DNA of 64,000 bases from Desulfofustis sp964433645 (GTDB lineage Bacteria; Desulfobacterota; Desulfobulbia; Desulfobulbales; Desulfocapsaceae). Positions 1 to 8,829 of this stretch are shown here, piece by piece. The notes below the pieces were generated by a model. It searched no databases. It was not told where the DNA came from and saw only the letters and a program-made list of their open reading frames with translations. The translations under genes and the position numbers were made by a program. Where the stretch lies: positions 1 to 64,000 of the forward strand of contig CAYSSK010000006.1 of the NCBI GenBank assembly GCA_964433645.1, written 5' to 3'. Positions within the stretch are counted from its first letter, which is position 1; every line of letters starts with the position of its first letter.

Positions 1-15
1 AGTGAAAGTGAGCGG

Positions 16-37
16 GGGACAGGTTAAAACCTGTCCC
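16..37. repeat. REP-like perfect palindrome
   Basis: Two perfect 10-base arms (GGGACAGGTT and AACCTGTCCC) are separated by AA, with extra G/C pairing outside. Palindromes with a GGGACAGGTT core recur in genomes of this group and are often associated with REP-type Y1 transposases; that link is from memory of the family, not shown here. With the following T-rich bases it could also act as a plus-strand terminator for a gene left of the window. Only one copy is seen. Confidence 0.5.
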
Positions 38-84
38 GCCGATTTTCATATAAACTTCCAACGGCCTGATTCGCCGGCCGCAAA

Positions 85-125
85 CAAACACCCCCCGACC
101 GGCGGTACCGATCGGGGGGTGTTTG
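85..125 (-). terminator. Terminator of the dsr operon
   Basis: A perfect 14-bp stem (CAAACACCCCCCGA paired with TCGGGGGGTGTTTG) lies 21 bases past the dsrP stop codon on the minus strand. The T tract after it is interrupted, so this is a strong hairpin with a weak tail. It is the natural end of the dsr transcript. Confidence 0.7.
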
Positions 126-145
126 CAAAGACAGCGTTCAACAGA

Positions 146-1321
146 TCAGGCTTCTACTTCATGCTCGACACCGATGGCGATCTTGTAGAGCAGGGTCAAC
201 AGGAAGAGACCGGTCGCCCAGATACCCAGCGTAATGCCCAGTTCGTTGAGCGTCGGGATATACTCGGTCACCTCTTCCAGCGGATTCGGCACGAAACCGG
301 CAAAGACGAAACCAAGCCCCTTGTCCGCCCACAACGCCAGGAAGATCAATGCTGCGGCCGTGCCGACCAGCCGGTAATCGAAGACCTTGGCGATCTTCAT
401 ATAGGCCAGGATGCCGAGACCGACAAAATTGAACAGCGTGGCGGTCCACATGAAGGGCACCAGGTTGTTGTAGACATGGCCGTCATGCTCGAGGCCGAAG
501 AACAGATATTCGAGGCTGTGGATATGACCGGGGACCTCGGAATAATAGCCGACGAAGAACTCCAGCAGAAAGAAGAAGGTATTGATGATCACCGCATACA
601 TGATAATCGTCGTCAGCTTCTGGATCGCTTCTTTACCGGCGTCAAAATTGGCATACTTGCGCATTACCAGACAGGCCAGCAGAATCAGCGACGGGCCGGC
701 GGCAAAGGCCGAGGCGAGGAAGCGCGGCGCGATGATGGCCGACAGCCAGAAGTGTCGTCCCGGCAGACCGCAGTACAACATGGCGGTAACGGTATGGATG
801 GAAACGGCGAAGGGAATGGAAATGGCCACGAAGATGTAGATCCATTTCGGCGGCGGCACCTGCTTGCGCTCGGCGGTCAGGATCACCCAGCCGCAGAGAA
901 TATTGAGCAGCAGGTATCCCCAGAGTACACACATATCCCAGAACAGCATGGAATGCGGGGTCGGGAAGAAAATGACGTTCAGCCCGCGCAGCGGCTGGCC
1001 GAGGTCGGCCATGATGAACATCAGACACATCACCAAGGCTGAGATCGCAAGAAACTCGCCGAGGATGGTAATCCGTCCGAACACCTTGTAGTTATGGATA
1101 TAGTAGGGCAGCACCAGCATCAACCCTCCCGCGGCCACGCCGACCAGGAAGGTGAACTGGGAGATATAGAGCCCCCAGGACACGTCGCGGCTCATGCCGG
1201 TCAACTCGAGACCGAATGCATATTGCCTGAAATAGCAGGCCCAGCCGACGGCAATGAAGGTGACAAGGATGGCAAGCCAGATCCAGTAGGCCGGTTTTCC
1301 TTTTAAGGTCTTTTCAATCAT
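146..1321 (-). CDS. dsrP: DsrP, quinone-interacting membrane subunit of the DsrMKJOP complex
   Basis: The product is a 391-residue NrfD/PsrC-family integral membrane protein with about ten hydrophobic segments. In the Dsr complex it is thought to exchange electrons between the menaquinone pool and the periplasmic ferredoxin-like DsrO. It is the last gene of the operon and begins 7 bases after dsrO, with GAGGT upstream of its ATG. Length and composition match the family (about 390 residues). Identification rests on the NrfD-like sequence plus the unbroken dsrM-K-J-O-P order. Confidence 0.95.
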   Translation of the reverse strand: MIEKTLKGKPAYWIWLAILVTFIAVGWACYFRQYAFGLELTGMSRDVSWGLYISQFTFLVGVAAGGLMLVLPYYIHNYKVFGRITILGEFLAISALVMCLMFIMADLGQPLRGLNVIFFPTPHSMLFWDMCVLWGYLLLNILCGWVILTAERKQVPPPKWIYIFVAISIPFAVSIHTVTAMLYCGLPGRHFWLSAIIAPRFLASAFAAGPSLILLACLVMRKYANFDAGKEAIQKLTTIIMYAVIINTFFFLLEFFVGYYSEVPGHIHSLEYLFFGLEHDGHVYNNLVPFMWTATLFNFVGLGILAYMKIAKVFDYRLVGTAAALIFLALWADKGLGFVFAGFVPNPLEEVTEYIPTLNELGITLGIWATGLFLLTLLYKIAIGVEHEVEA

Positions 1322-1328
1322 GACAACC

Positions 1329-2150
1329 TCACACGATGTAGAAGACTGACGGCCTGGTGCCGGCAGCTATATTACGCTGAATGGTAAACTCCTCGCTCAA
1401 AACCTTCCTGATTTCCGATTGCGGATCGTTCAGGTCGCCAAAGACCATGGCGCCGGTACCCTGACAGGCCTCGACACAGGCCGGTTCCAGGCCGAGAGCC
1501 AGGCGCTCGGAGCAGAAGTTGCATTTCTCGACGACACCGCGCATCCGGGTCGGGAAATCGGGATTGTAGGTCGTGATAAAGGGGCGGGGATCCTGCCAGT
1601 TGAAGCTCCGTGCACCGAAGGGACAGGCAGCCATGCAGAAACGGCAGCCGATGCAGCGGTGATAATCCATCGCGACGATACCGTTTTTTTCGTTGACGAA
1701 CGTTGCCTTGGTCGGACACGCCTTGACGCAGGACGGGTTGTCGCAATGGTTGCAGAGCACCGGGAACTGGTTGTTTTTTACCGTCTCCGAACGCAGGTTC
1801 TGGGACTGGTCGATAAAAGCGTTGGCAAATCCGGTCTTCCAGATCCACTTGATCTCGCTCTTGCGGCCGGGGATATCCGGCACATTATGCACCGCATGGC
1901 AGGCGGCAATCGCCTGGTCGAGCAGGTCCTCATTGCCATAGAACTTGCGCATGTCGATCAGCATGCCGAGCCGGATACCGGTGCGCGGCTCTTCACCGTG
2001 CCCCCCGCCATGATCGGCTGCGGCTGCAGCGTGCGCGAAACCGGGGGCCAGCGCCGGCACCGAGGTCAATTTGACCACCGCGGGGGCGCCGATACCGGCG
2101 AGAACCGTAGCGCCGGCCATCTTCAGGAATTTTCGTCTCTTGTTATCCAT
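1329..2150 (-). CDS. dsrO: DsrO, periplasmic iron-sulfur subunit of the DsrMKJOP complex
   Basis: A 273-residue ferredoxin-like protein with a twin-arginine signal (RRKFLK at residues 5-10, then a hydrophobic stretch and Ala-rich cleavage region), so it should be exported folded by Tat. Cysteine clusters at about 133-145 (CNHCDNPSCVKACP), 166-176 (CIGCRFCMAACP) and 210-229 can hold several [4Fe-4S] centres. It should relay electrons between DsrP and the triheme DsrJ. The start overlaps the dsrJ stop as TGATG, which indicates translational coupling. Confidence 0.95.
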   Translation of the reverse strand: MDNKRRKFLKMAGATVLAGIGAPAVVKLTSVPALAPGFAHAAAAADHGGGHGEEPRTGIRLGMLIDMRKFYGNEDLLDQAIAACHAVHNVPDIPGRKSEIKWIWKTGFANAFIDQSQNLRSETVKNNQFPVLCNHCDNPSCVKACPTKATFVNEKNGIVAMDYHRCIGCRFCMAACPFGARSFNWQDPRPFITTYNPDFPTRMRGVVEKCNFCSERLALGLEPACVEACQGTGAMVFGDLNDPQSEIRKVLSEEFTIQRNIAAGTRPSVFYIV

Positions 2151-2548
2151 CAGTGAGCCTCCTTCTTCGCAGCCGTTTCCGTCGGGGTCAAATGGCAGTC
2201 CCAGCAGGTCGGCGTGACCGCGGCATAATCATGACAACTGTCGCAGAATTTTTCTTTGTTCGAATGGCACTGCATACAGGCCATCTGCAGTCCTTTCCGA
2301 TACTCCTTGCCGCCGACCTTAACGGTTACCCGATCGGAATCGCGCAGCACGTCGTCGCGCCATTCGTTGAGCAATTGCATGTGCTTGTCCCGCATGAAGG
2401 CGGCCGATGCAACGCACTCTTTCTCACCGCCGGGCGGCAGTTCCGGCTTCGGCAACGGACCGGCATCCAGGCCGTTGTACCAGACGGGGAACGTCACCAT
2501 CAGAACGAAGATGACCAGACCCGCTATTATCATCGATTTGTTATACAT
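2150..2548 (-). CDS. dsrJ: DsrJ, triheme cytochrome c of the DsrMKJOP complex
   Basis: A 132-residue protein with an uncleaved-looking N-terminal membrane anchor (about residues 6-24) and three CXXCH haem-attachment motifs: CMQCH (91), CDSCH (102) and CWDCH (115). Cys45, upstream of the first motif, sits where the family places the unusual Cys axial haem ligand. It is a periplasmic electron carrier of the complex. AGAGGAG lies upstream of the start. It shares TGATG with dsrO. Confidence 0.95.
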   Translation of the reverse strand: MYNKSMIIAGLVIFVLMVTFPVWYNGLDAGPLPKPELPPGGEKECVASAAFMRDKHMQLLNEWRDDVLRDSDRVTVKVGGKEYRKGLQMACMQCHSNKEKFCDSCHDYAAVTPTCWDCHLTPTETAAKKEAH

Positions 2549-2577
2549 TATTGATCACTCCTCTTATCTGGTCAGGT

Positions 2578-4209
2578 TTAGAGCAAGGTCCGCAACCCCT
2601 CATCGAGTTCCGCGCGGTTCTCGCCGTCCAGGACGATCGCATTGCCGACCAGTTCGGAAATTCCGCAGACACCGACGTTGGGGTTCCAATAACTCATCAG
2701 CGACGTCAGGGTGGCCCGATCGATGGCACAGACGCAGGAGAGCATATTGACGCCGTGCCTTTCTTCCACGTACTTGACCGCATTGGCCCGCGGCAGCCCG
2801 GAGCGCATCCTCAATTCCATGATCTCGTCGGTGTTGAGCCCGGTTCCGGAGCCGCAGCAGAAGGTCTGTTCACGGATGGTGTTCTCCGGCATCTCACAAT
2901 AGTTGTTGACGACATGCTTGAGCACATACCGCGGCTCCTCCAGCAGCCCCATGGCCCGGGCCGGGTTACAGGAGTCGTGAAAGGTGACATTGAGATAATC
3001 GTTGCGGCTCTTGTCCACCTTGATCTTGCCATGCTTGAACAAATCGGCGGTGAACTCGCTGATATGCGTCATTTTGGTCGAAGCGGCGTTATTGAAGACG
3101 GTGCCGGTAATCGGCGATTTCGGCACTTCGAGAAAATCGGCCGGGCCGTTCATCGTATCCATATACTGATGTATCACCCGCCACATATGGCCGCACTCGC
3201 CGCCGAGAATCCATTTGACACCGAGGCGCTTGGCCTCGGCGTACATCTTGGCGTTGAGCTTTTTCATCGATTCGTTGTTGGTGAACAAACCGAAGTTACC
3301 GCCCTCCGACGCATAGGTGGACCAGGTGTAATCCAGGCCGATATGCTCGAACAGGATCAGATAGCCCATCGCCGTATAAAGACCGGGCTCGGCGAAAACG
3401 TCGGCCGAGGGCGTGATGAACAACACCTCGGCGCCTTTGCGGTTAAAGGTCGGGTTGATTTTCACACCGGTCAGACCTTCAATATCGTCGGCGAGGAAAT
3501 CGACGTTATCCTTGAAGGTATGAGGCTGCAGTCCCATGTGGTTGCCGGTCCGATTGGAATTGGAAACCGGCTCGAGAATCCAGTTGATACCGATACCGAG
3601 CAGGTGCAGCAGTTCGCGGATGACGATCGTCACCTCGGCGGTATCTATGCCGTACGGGCAGAAAGCCGAGCAGCGGCGACATTCCGTGCACTGGTAGGAG
3701 TACATGAACCACTCCTTGATCACGTCCGGAGTCACCTCGCGGGCACCGGCCAACCGGCCGAGGACCTTACCGGCCAGCGTGAAATCGTTGCGGTAGACCG
3801 AGCGCAGCAGCTCGGCACGCAGAACCGGCATGTTTTTCGGATCACCGGTGCCGAGGAAGAAATGGCACTTGTCGGCGCAGGCGCCGCAGCGGACGCAGCA
3901 ATCCATGAAAATCTTCAGCGAACGGAACTTCTCCAACCGTTCCCGAAGCCCGGTGATAATGATCTCCTTCCAGTTCTCCGGAAGTTTCCAGTCTTCATCT
4001 TCCGGTGACCATTCGCGGGCATTGGGAAAGTGCAGCCCGCTCTGGCTGTTGAGGTATTCGACTTTGTCTTTTTTGGCAGGAAAGGCATAATTGCCCGGCT
4101 TGAACACGACCGGGATATCCATCCAGTCCCTGGTGGGAATTGCTCCGGTGGCCAAGGACGGTCCCTGCACGACGCTTTTGGATAGTTGTTCTAGTTTTGC
4201 AACTGCCAT
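2578..4209 (-). CDS. dsrK: DsrK, HdrD-like catalytic iron-sulfur subunit
   Basis: A 543-residue cytoplasmic protein related to heterodisulfide reductase HdrD. It has two ferredoxin-type clusters (CCVRCGACADKC near 103-115; CTECRRCSAFCP near 175-186) and CCG-domain cysteines in the C-terminal half (SCNPAR and CCGSG) that hold the special catalytic [4Fe-4S] centre. It is the proposed site that reduces the DsrC trisulfide or disulfide. It lies directly downstream of dsrM, the membrane partner with which it forms the core module. Confidence 0.95.
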   Translation of the reverse strand: MAVAKLEQLSKSVVQGPSLATGAIPTRDWMDIPVVFKPGNYAFPAKKDKVEYLNSQSGLHFPNAREWSPEDEDWKLPENWKEIIITGLRERLEKFRSLKIFMDCCVRCGACADKCHFFLGTGDPKNMPVLRAELLRSVYRNDFTLAGKVLGRLAGAREVTPDVIKEWFMYSYQCTECRRCSAFCPYGIDTAEVTIVIRELLHLLGIGINWILEPVSNSNRTGNHMGLQPHTFKDNVDFLADDIEGLTGVKINPTFNRKGAEVLFITPSADVFAEPGLYTAMGYLILFEHIGLDYTWSTYASEGGNFGLFTNNESMKKLNAKMYAEAKRLGVKWILGGECGHMWRVIHQYMDTMNGPADFLEVPKSPITGTVFNNAASTKMTHISEFTADLFKHGKIKVDKSRNDYLNVTFHDSCNPARAMGLLEEPRYVLKHVVNNYCEMPENTIREQTFCCGSGTGLNTDEIMELRMRSGLPRANAVKYVEERHGVNMLSCVCAIDRATLTSLMSYWNPNVGVCGISELVGNAIVLDGENRAELDEGLRTLL

Positions 4210-4246
4210 CGTTGAAGTCCTTTTAAGCTATGTTTGGTCAAAACCG

Positions 4247-5269
4247 TTATGCTTCGTCCTTTTGCGGAGCGGGTTCTTTCTCCACCGGGATGCCCGCGTC
4301 AACCATGTATTCCCGGAACTCATCCTCGTAACCCGCATAGGAATGCGGTTTGATATCGGGATTCCAGGGATTGACGTGACGAACCTCGCGGCTGTTGTTG
4401 CGCATATTTCTCGTCGGGCTGAGAAAAACGCCGCCCAGGTGCATCAACTTGCTGAACGGGAAATAAATCAGCAGAATGCAGACGAGAAAGAAGTGGATGT
4501 AGAAAAGAGCGCCGATGTCACCGCTGATCACCGGGCTGAACGTTGCCAGCCCCACCGCCAGCTGCTTGATGGCGTTGATGTCGATCCCGTCGCGCAGGAA
4601 CATGCGCATCAACACGCCGGTCACCCCGATGGCAAACAGCAGCACCAGCGGGAAGTAATCGTTGAGCAAAGAGATGGTACGGACCTGGCGGTTGGTGAGC
4701 CGCCGGCTGAACAGGAAGAGAAGGCCGATCAGCAGGCCGGCATCGGTCAGGTACATGGCCGGGGTGCCGATTTCGAACATGGAATCGGCCCAATCGAGCC
4801 AGGCAATCGCCTCCGGGACCGGGTTGAGAAAGAGGCGCAGATGCCGGATGATGATGATCAGAAACGAATAGTGAAACAGCAGCCCGAACAGCCAGAGCCA
4901 TTTCGACGACTCGTACGTGATCTTCGGCCCGTCGTGGATCTCTGACTTGGTATTTCTGAACAGGGACCGGAAGGTCAAGACTTCCAGGGCCATTCTGGCA
5001 ACGACCTCGGTAGTGGTGTTCGGACACTCAAGCCGGTTCTGTTTGATGAAATCAAGAGATTTCGCTTGCCCGCAGGAGGTCTGGATGGGAAAGGGAACGG
5101 GTGATTTGGCCCAGTAGACGACCCGGTAGACAAAGCCGCCTAAAAAGACCATGATGGCCAGATAGGGAAAGGCAACACCGAAAAAGTATTGCATGCCCGG
5201 TATCTGGGAGCCGAGCCAGGCAATCAAGATCAGAGCAATGACCGCCAGGAATGAATAAGCATACTTCAT
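4247..5269 (-). CDS. dsrM: DsrM, membrane cytochrome b subunit
   Basis: A 340-residue membrane protein of the nitrate reductase gamma/NarI type with about six hydrophobic segments. In the family it binds two b haems, oxidises menaquinol and passes electrons to DsrK. The C-terminal about 70 residues are soluble and charged, as is usual for DsrM. It is the first Dsr gene of the operon and follows the RsbRD_N gene by 89 bases. Confidence 0.94.
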   Translation of the reverse strand: MKYAYSFLAVIALILIAWLGSQIPGMQYFFGVAFPYLAIMVFLGGFVYRVVYWAKSPVPFPIQTSCGQAKSLDFIKQNRLECPNTTTEVVARMALEVLTFRSLFRNTKSEIHDGPKITYESSKWLWLFGLLFHYSFLIIIIRHLRLFLNPVPEAIAWLDWADSMFEIGTPAMYLTDAGLLIGLLFLFSRRLTNRQVRTISLLNDYFPLVLLFAIGVTGVLMRMFLRDGIDINAIKQLAVGLATFSPVISGDIGALFYIHFFLVCILLIYFPFSKLMHLGGVFLSPTRNMRNNSREVRHVNPWNPDIKPHSYAGYEDEFREYMVDAGIPVEKEPAPQKDEA

Positions 5270-5358
5270 TTCTTAACCTCGCTTCATGGTGAACTGTTGT
5301 GGAAGCACGACTCCTCCTGCGCCCCGATCGGTAGAGAAGGCTTCCAGTTGTTTTCGCT

Positions 5359-5883
5359 TTACTCGTTTATTTTTCTTATATTCTTCAATGCCTTGGAGGG
5401 ACAGGCGCTGTCTGTAAGAAGAGCGGCTCCGGATTTGATCTCGGCGATCCGGATCCGATACACCTTTTCCCGGCATTGCATATACAGGTCAAATGCGGCG
5501 AGAACCGCCAGGTCAACGGCAAACTCGAAATCGTAGAGGTCGTTGACCAGGTCTTTGGTCTGCTTATCGGCAGCAAGAACGTCCCTGGTGATATGCTTGA
5601 CCGCATTGAGCGGCGCCACGGCCTGTGACGGCGTGAACTCCTGAACCGATCGCAGATGCATGAGCTGCGTCAGCGGGTCGGCATACATCGCTCCGTCACC
5701 GCCCTTGAGCAGCAGCTGAAAAAGGGTTTTCAGCGAGGTCCGGATCGTCGACCCGATCGGGTTGGCAAAACGATCTTTTTCTTTGTTCAGAAAGTCGGTG
5801 GCCTGATACGTGGCCAACGTATAGACAACCCATTTATCAACGATGGTATGCCTGTTGTTGTGCAGCGCTTCCGTGAGCTCCAT
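5359..5883 (-). CDS. RsbRD_N-domain protein encoded ahead of dsrMKJOP
   Basis: A 174-residue, mostly helical soluble protein resembling the N-terminal domain of stressosome RsbR/RsbRD proteins (conserved start MELTEALHNNRHTIVDKW, then a short helical bundle). There is no STAS domain, so it is a standalone sensor-like module. It has no signal peptide. Its position as first gene of the dsr transcript suggests a regulatory or assembly role for the Dsr complex; this is inference. I recall genes of this type next to dsrMKJOP in sulfate reducers. Confidence 0.75.
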   Translation of the reverse strand: MELTEALHNNRHTIVDKWVVYTLATYQATDFLNKEKDRFANPIGSTIRTSLKTLFQLLLKGGDGAMYADPLTQLMHLRSVQEFTPSQAVAPLNAVKHITRDVLAADKQTKDLVNDLYDFEFAVDLAVLAAFDLYMQCREKVYRIRIAEIKSGAALLTDSACPSKALKNIRKINE

Positions 5884-5942
5884 ACCGACGGTCTTCTCCG
5901 CTCATCCCTGTTATTGAGCAATGTCAAACGGTTCAATGACCA

Positions 5943-5999
5943 TGAATGAACGGCCATTCACAAAAGCAAATAACTAGCACTTTTATGTCGCTTTTTCAA
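5943..5999 (-). promoter_or_regulatory. Candidate dsr operon promoter with inverted-repeat operator
   Basis: Reading the minus strand, TTGAAA (5994-5999) is followed after 17 bases by TAGTTA (5971-5976) in an AT-rich stretch. Just downstream is the inverted repeat TGAATG-N6-CATTCA (5943-5960), placed where a repressor would block transcription start. Motif matches are partial (the -10 is weak), so this is a candidate only. Confidence 0.35.
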
Positions 6000-6013
6000 G
6001 ACTAATTATCGAA

Positions 6014-6040
6014 GGAACGGCCCGAATCCGCGGCCGTTCC
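6014..6040 (-). terminator. Terminator downstream of the prc-like protease gene
   Basis: A perfect 9-bp stem (GGAACGGCC with GGCCGTTCC) with a 9-base loop begins 15 bases past the protease stop on the minus strand. The tail is AT-rich but not a clean T run. It separates the protease run from the dsr promoter. Confidence 0.55.
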
Positions 6041-6055
6041 ACGTCTTGACGCAAA

Positions 6056-8182
6056 CTACCGGGGAGTCGACACGTCGGTCAGGTCGCGCAGAATCATCTG
6101 CGCCTCTAGGATATAGGGGTCCGTGGCAATCTTTTGGAGCCATTGGTCACGATCGTCGTTGTCGTTTGGAGCATCATCTGGTTCGTCGCTGTCGTCAGCC
6201 ATCTGCAGTTCCTGCTCCAGACGGAGATAATTGGCGCCGATCCGTTCCCGGGCCTGCCGTTCTTCCTGCCGGCGGGCGCGCATCGATTCGATGTCCAGGG
6301 TCATCATGGTTTGCTCACTGCGTTGCTTGGAACGGCCGGCCTCCGCGTCTATGAGCTGCAGTTCTTCGGACGCGGCCGAACGTTGCCGACTGCGCTGGAC
6401 TATCGTTTCCAGATCGGCGATCTTGTCGCTGTAGCGACGGTACGATGCCGGCGCTTCCTGATCCCAGGACAGCGAATAGTCAAGATACTGCTCTCCCGAC
6501 TCCAGGTGCTGAAACAGGGAGGGCAAAACGATATCCGGTTCGACGCCGCGATACTGGGTGGAGCCGCCGTTGACCCGGTAGAATTTCTGGATGGTCGCTT
6601 TCAGCGCCCCGAGGTCGTCATAGCGCCGCAGATGCAGCAGCGGGATGTTCTCGTTGAGATCGATAATGGTCTGCACCGTTCCTTTGCCGTGCGTATGGTG
6701 CCCGCCGACAATGACGGCGCGGCGATAGTCCTGCAGCGCCGCGGCAACAATTTCCGATGCGGAAGCGGAAAACTGATTGACGAGGAGCACCAGCGGGCCA
6801 TCGTAAACGATCGAATCGTCTTCGTCCTCGAGGATGCGTTTGAGACCGTAACTGTTCTTCACCTGGACCACCGGACCGTCATCGATAAAGAGGCCGGCAA
6901 TATCGACGGCATCGACAAGCGAGCCGCCACCGTTATCGCGAAGATCAAGAAGAATCCCTTCAATTCCCTGGTCCTTCAGCGCAAGGATGGCATTTCTCGT
7001 ATCATCCGTGGAATTGCGCCCCTGCTCGCTGCCGCCGCTTTTTTCGAAATCGCGGTAGAAACTGGGGATGCTGATATAGCCGAAACGATGGCCATCGGTC
7101 TCGAGAATCGTCTGTTTGACAAACGTCTCTTCGATCTGCACCACATCCCTGATAATGGCAATGATATCTTTGGTGCCGTCCGGCTTGATCACCGTCAGGC
7201 GAACCTCGGTCCCTTTCGGCCCGCGAATCAGGCGGACCGCGTCCCGTAAACGCATGTCGGTTATCTCGACAGCTTCCTCGTCACCTTCGGCAACGGCCTG
7301 GATGATGTCCTCGGCGTGCAATCGTCCCTGTCGGGCAGAGGCACTGCCGGGAATGATCCGTACAACCTTGATATACCCGTCTTCCTCGCGCAACAATGCC
7401 CCGATCCCTTCGAGGCTGCCGCGCATGTGGATGTCGAAATCCTCCTTGCGGTCCGGCGCCATGTAATTGGTATGCGGGTCGAAGGCCCGGGCGACCGCGT
7501 TGAAATACCGGTCATAGTGATCCTGGAGGGTTTCCTGATGCAGACGATGGAAAAAATCGGTGAAGCGTTTGGTTACCCGTTCCCGCGCCTCCACCCACAG
7601 CGCGTTCCGGTCTATCGGTTGGCCGTCGGTCCGGCGCTGGTCTTCCAGGTCCAGATAGCGATTGATGATCTGCGCCTTGAGCAGCAATCGCCAGCGCTGG
7701 CGCAGTGTCTCCAGGTCTTGGACGTAATCGAGTTTTTCCGGGTCGGACTCCATGGTTTCCGGTCGATCCGGGTCCATCTTTTCGCCGAGCAGGTCGGCAA
7801 CAATAGCCTCGACCTGGCGAATCCGCTCAGCCATAATCGCATAACCGGTTTCCGGCAGCGTGATGGTGCCGCGCACCAGGTTGTCATCGATCAGTTCGGC
7901 AAACGTTCCGAGCTCTTTGACATCGTCCTGCAGCAGGAAACGCTTCTGAAAATCGAGCTGCTTCAAATAGAGATCGAAAGCGGCGCGCGACAGGTCGTCA
8001 TTCATTTCCCGGTCGCTGAAATGGAGTGTCGGCAATTGCTTGCCGAGGATATAGCCGATCAGCTTGTTGCGTTTCTGATCGACCTCGCCGCTTCCGCTGT
8101 CTTCGGCAAGACACCAGGGGGCGCTGAGAAAAACAACGACAAGAAGCGTTGCGATGCGGAATAGATGGCTGAAAGGTTTCAT
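6056..8182 (-). CDS. prc: Tail-specific S41 periplasmic protease (Prc/CtpA type)
   Basis: A 708-residue protein with a signal peptide (start MKPFSHLFRIATLLVVV), an N-terminal helical TSP domain, a central PDZ domain (around GSLEGIGALL and GYIKVVRIIPGSASARQG) and an S41 catalytic core. The nucleophile is the Ser in NQFSASASEI (about 473) and the general-base Lys is in HGKGTVQ (about 498). The family trims or degrades periplasmic proteins from the C terminus. Length matches E. coli Prc (about 680). I chose the ATG at 8182, because the longer open frame runs through the preceding gene and lacks a signal peptide. Confidence 0.88.
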   Translation of the reverse strand: MKPFSHLFRIATLLVVVFLSAPWCLAEDSGSGEVDQKRNKLIGYILGKQLPTLHFSDREMNDDLSRAAFDLYLKQLDFQKRFLLQDDVKELGTFAELIDDNLVRGTITLPETGYAIMAERIRQVEAIVADLLGEKMDPDRPETMESDPEKLDYVQDLETLRQRWRLLLKAQIINRYLDLEDQRRTDGQPIDRNALWVEARERVTKRFTDFFHRLHQETLQDHYDRYFNAVARAFDPHTNYMAPDRKEDFDIHMRGSLEGIGALLREEDGYIKVVRIIPGSASARQGRLHAEDIIQAVAEGDEEAVEITDMRLRDAVRLIRGPKGTEVRLTVIKPDGTKDIIAIIRDVVQIEETFVKQTILETDGHRFGYISIPSFYRDFEKSGGSEQGRNSTDDTRNAILALKDQGIEGILLDLRDNGGGSLVDAVDIAGLFIDDGPVVQVKNSYGLKRILEDEDDSIVYDGPLVLLVNQFSASASEIVAAALQDYRRAVIVGGHHTHGKGTVQTIIDLNENIPLLHLRRYDDLGALKATIQKFYRVNGGSTQYRGVEPDIVLPSLFQHLESGEQYLDYSLSWDQEAPASYRRYSDKIADLETIVQRSRQRSAASEELQLIDAEAGRSKQRSEQTMMTLDIESMRARRQEERQARERIGANYLRLEQELQMADDSDEPDDAPNDNDDRDQWLQKIATDPYILEAQMILRDLTDVSTPR

Positions 8183-8301
8183 GAAAACTCGTTGCGCTCG
8201 GGTTGTCCCGGAGCCGGGAGAGCGGCATCCGGAGAGAGGAACACGAAGCAGTCTTAACAGAAGCTCCTGACAAATTCCACGACAAAGAAAACCGGCGCCG
8301 A

Positions 8302-8829
8302 TCAGCGGTGCGGCGCTGCGGCATCCCGATGATCGCTCGTCTCCGCCTCCCGGCGGCACAATGGTGCTATTTCCTGCGGCAAGGCCGACGGGGGCAGACC
8401 AAGGTGCCGGGCAAACACGCTGAGTTCGGCAAAACTGCAATTGATCCCGACAGAGCGCCCCTGTTCGATATCGGCACAATGCGCTGCCAGCAGCAGGAGC
8501 AGTTGCGCTGTCACCCGCCGGCGCAACGACAGGTGTCCGAGCTGTTGTCGCCGGCAGAACTGCAGATAACGGTGCCAATTGATCATTGCCCGCCGCACGC
8601 CGCGATACTCCGGAGAGGAGCAATTGCCGGGCAGCAGATCCCGCAGGATGATTTCCTGAAAACGCTCAATGGCCGCTTCGATCAAACGTCGGCGCTGGGT
8701 GCGGGTCAGCGTCAATCGCGGTCCGTTCTCATCCTCACCGAGATAATAGAGTGCCGAATGCAGCGCCACTTCGGGAAGTTCTCCGGAATAGCGGACCGCA
8801 TACCACTCGTCTTCAAGTGGATCCGTCAT
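8302..8829 (-). CDS. Conserved-looking protein of unknown function after hemA
   Basis: A 175-residue soluble protein, rich in Arg, Leu and Gln, probably all-helical, with no signal peptide or metal motif I can name. The chosen ATG (MTDPLEDEWYAVRY) overlaps the end of hemA by 17 bases, which suggests translational coupling. The open frame continues 49 codons further upstream, but that part is antisense-like sequence inside hemA. I do not recognise the family. Its place between hemA and the protease gives no functional hint. Confidence 0.65.
   Translation of the reverse strand: MTDPLEDEWYAVRYSGELPEVALHSALYYLGEDENGPRLTLTRTQRRRLIEAAIERFQEIILRDLLPGNCSSPEYRGVRRAMINWHRYLQFCRRQQLGHLSLRRRVTAQLLLLLAAHCADIEQGRSVGINCSFAELSVFARHLGLPPSALPQEIAPLCRREAETSDHRDAAAPHR

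Noticed and set aside
2..1042. Long plus-strand open frame opposite dsrP
   Set aside because: Composition is His/Gln/Arg/Asp-rich with no fold signal; it is the antisense shadow of dsrP in GC-rich DNA.
2551..4008. 485-codon plus-strand frame opposite dsrK
   Set aside because: Antisense of a strongly conserved gene; no domain, signal or ribosome site.
8183..8623. N-terminal extension of the S41 protease frame
   Set aside because: It overlaps the unknown gene and hemA-side sequence in another frame and removes the clear signal peptide that begins at 8182.
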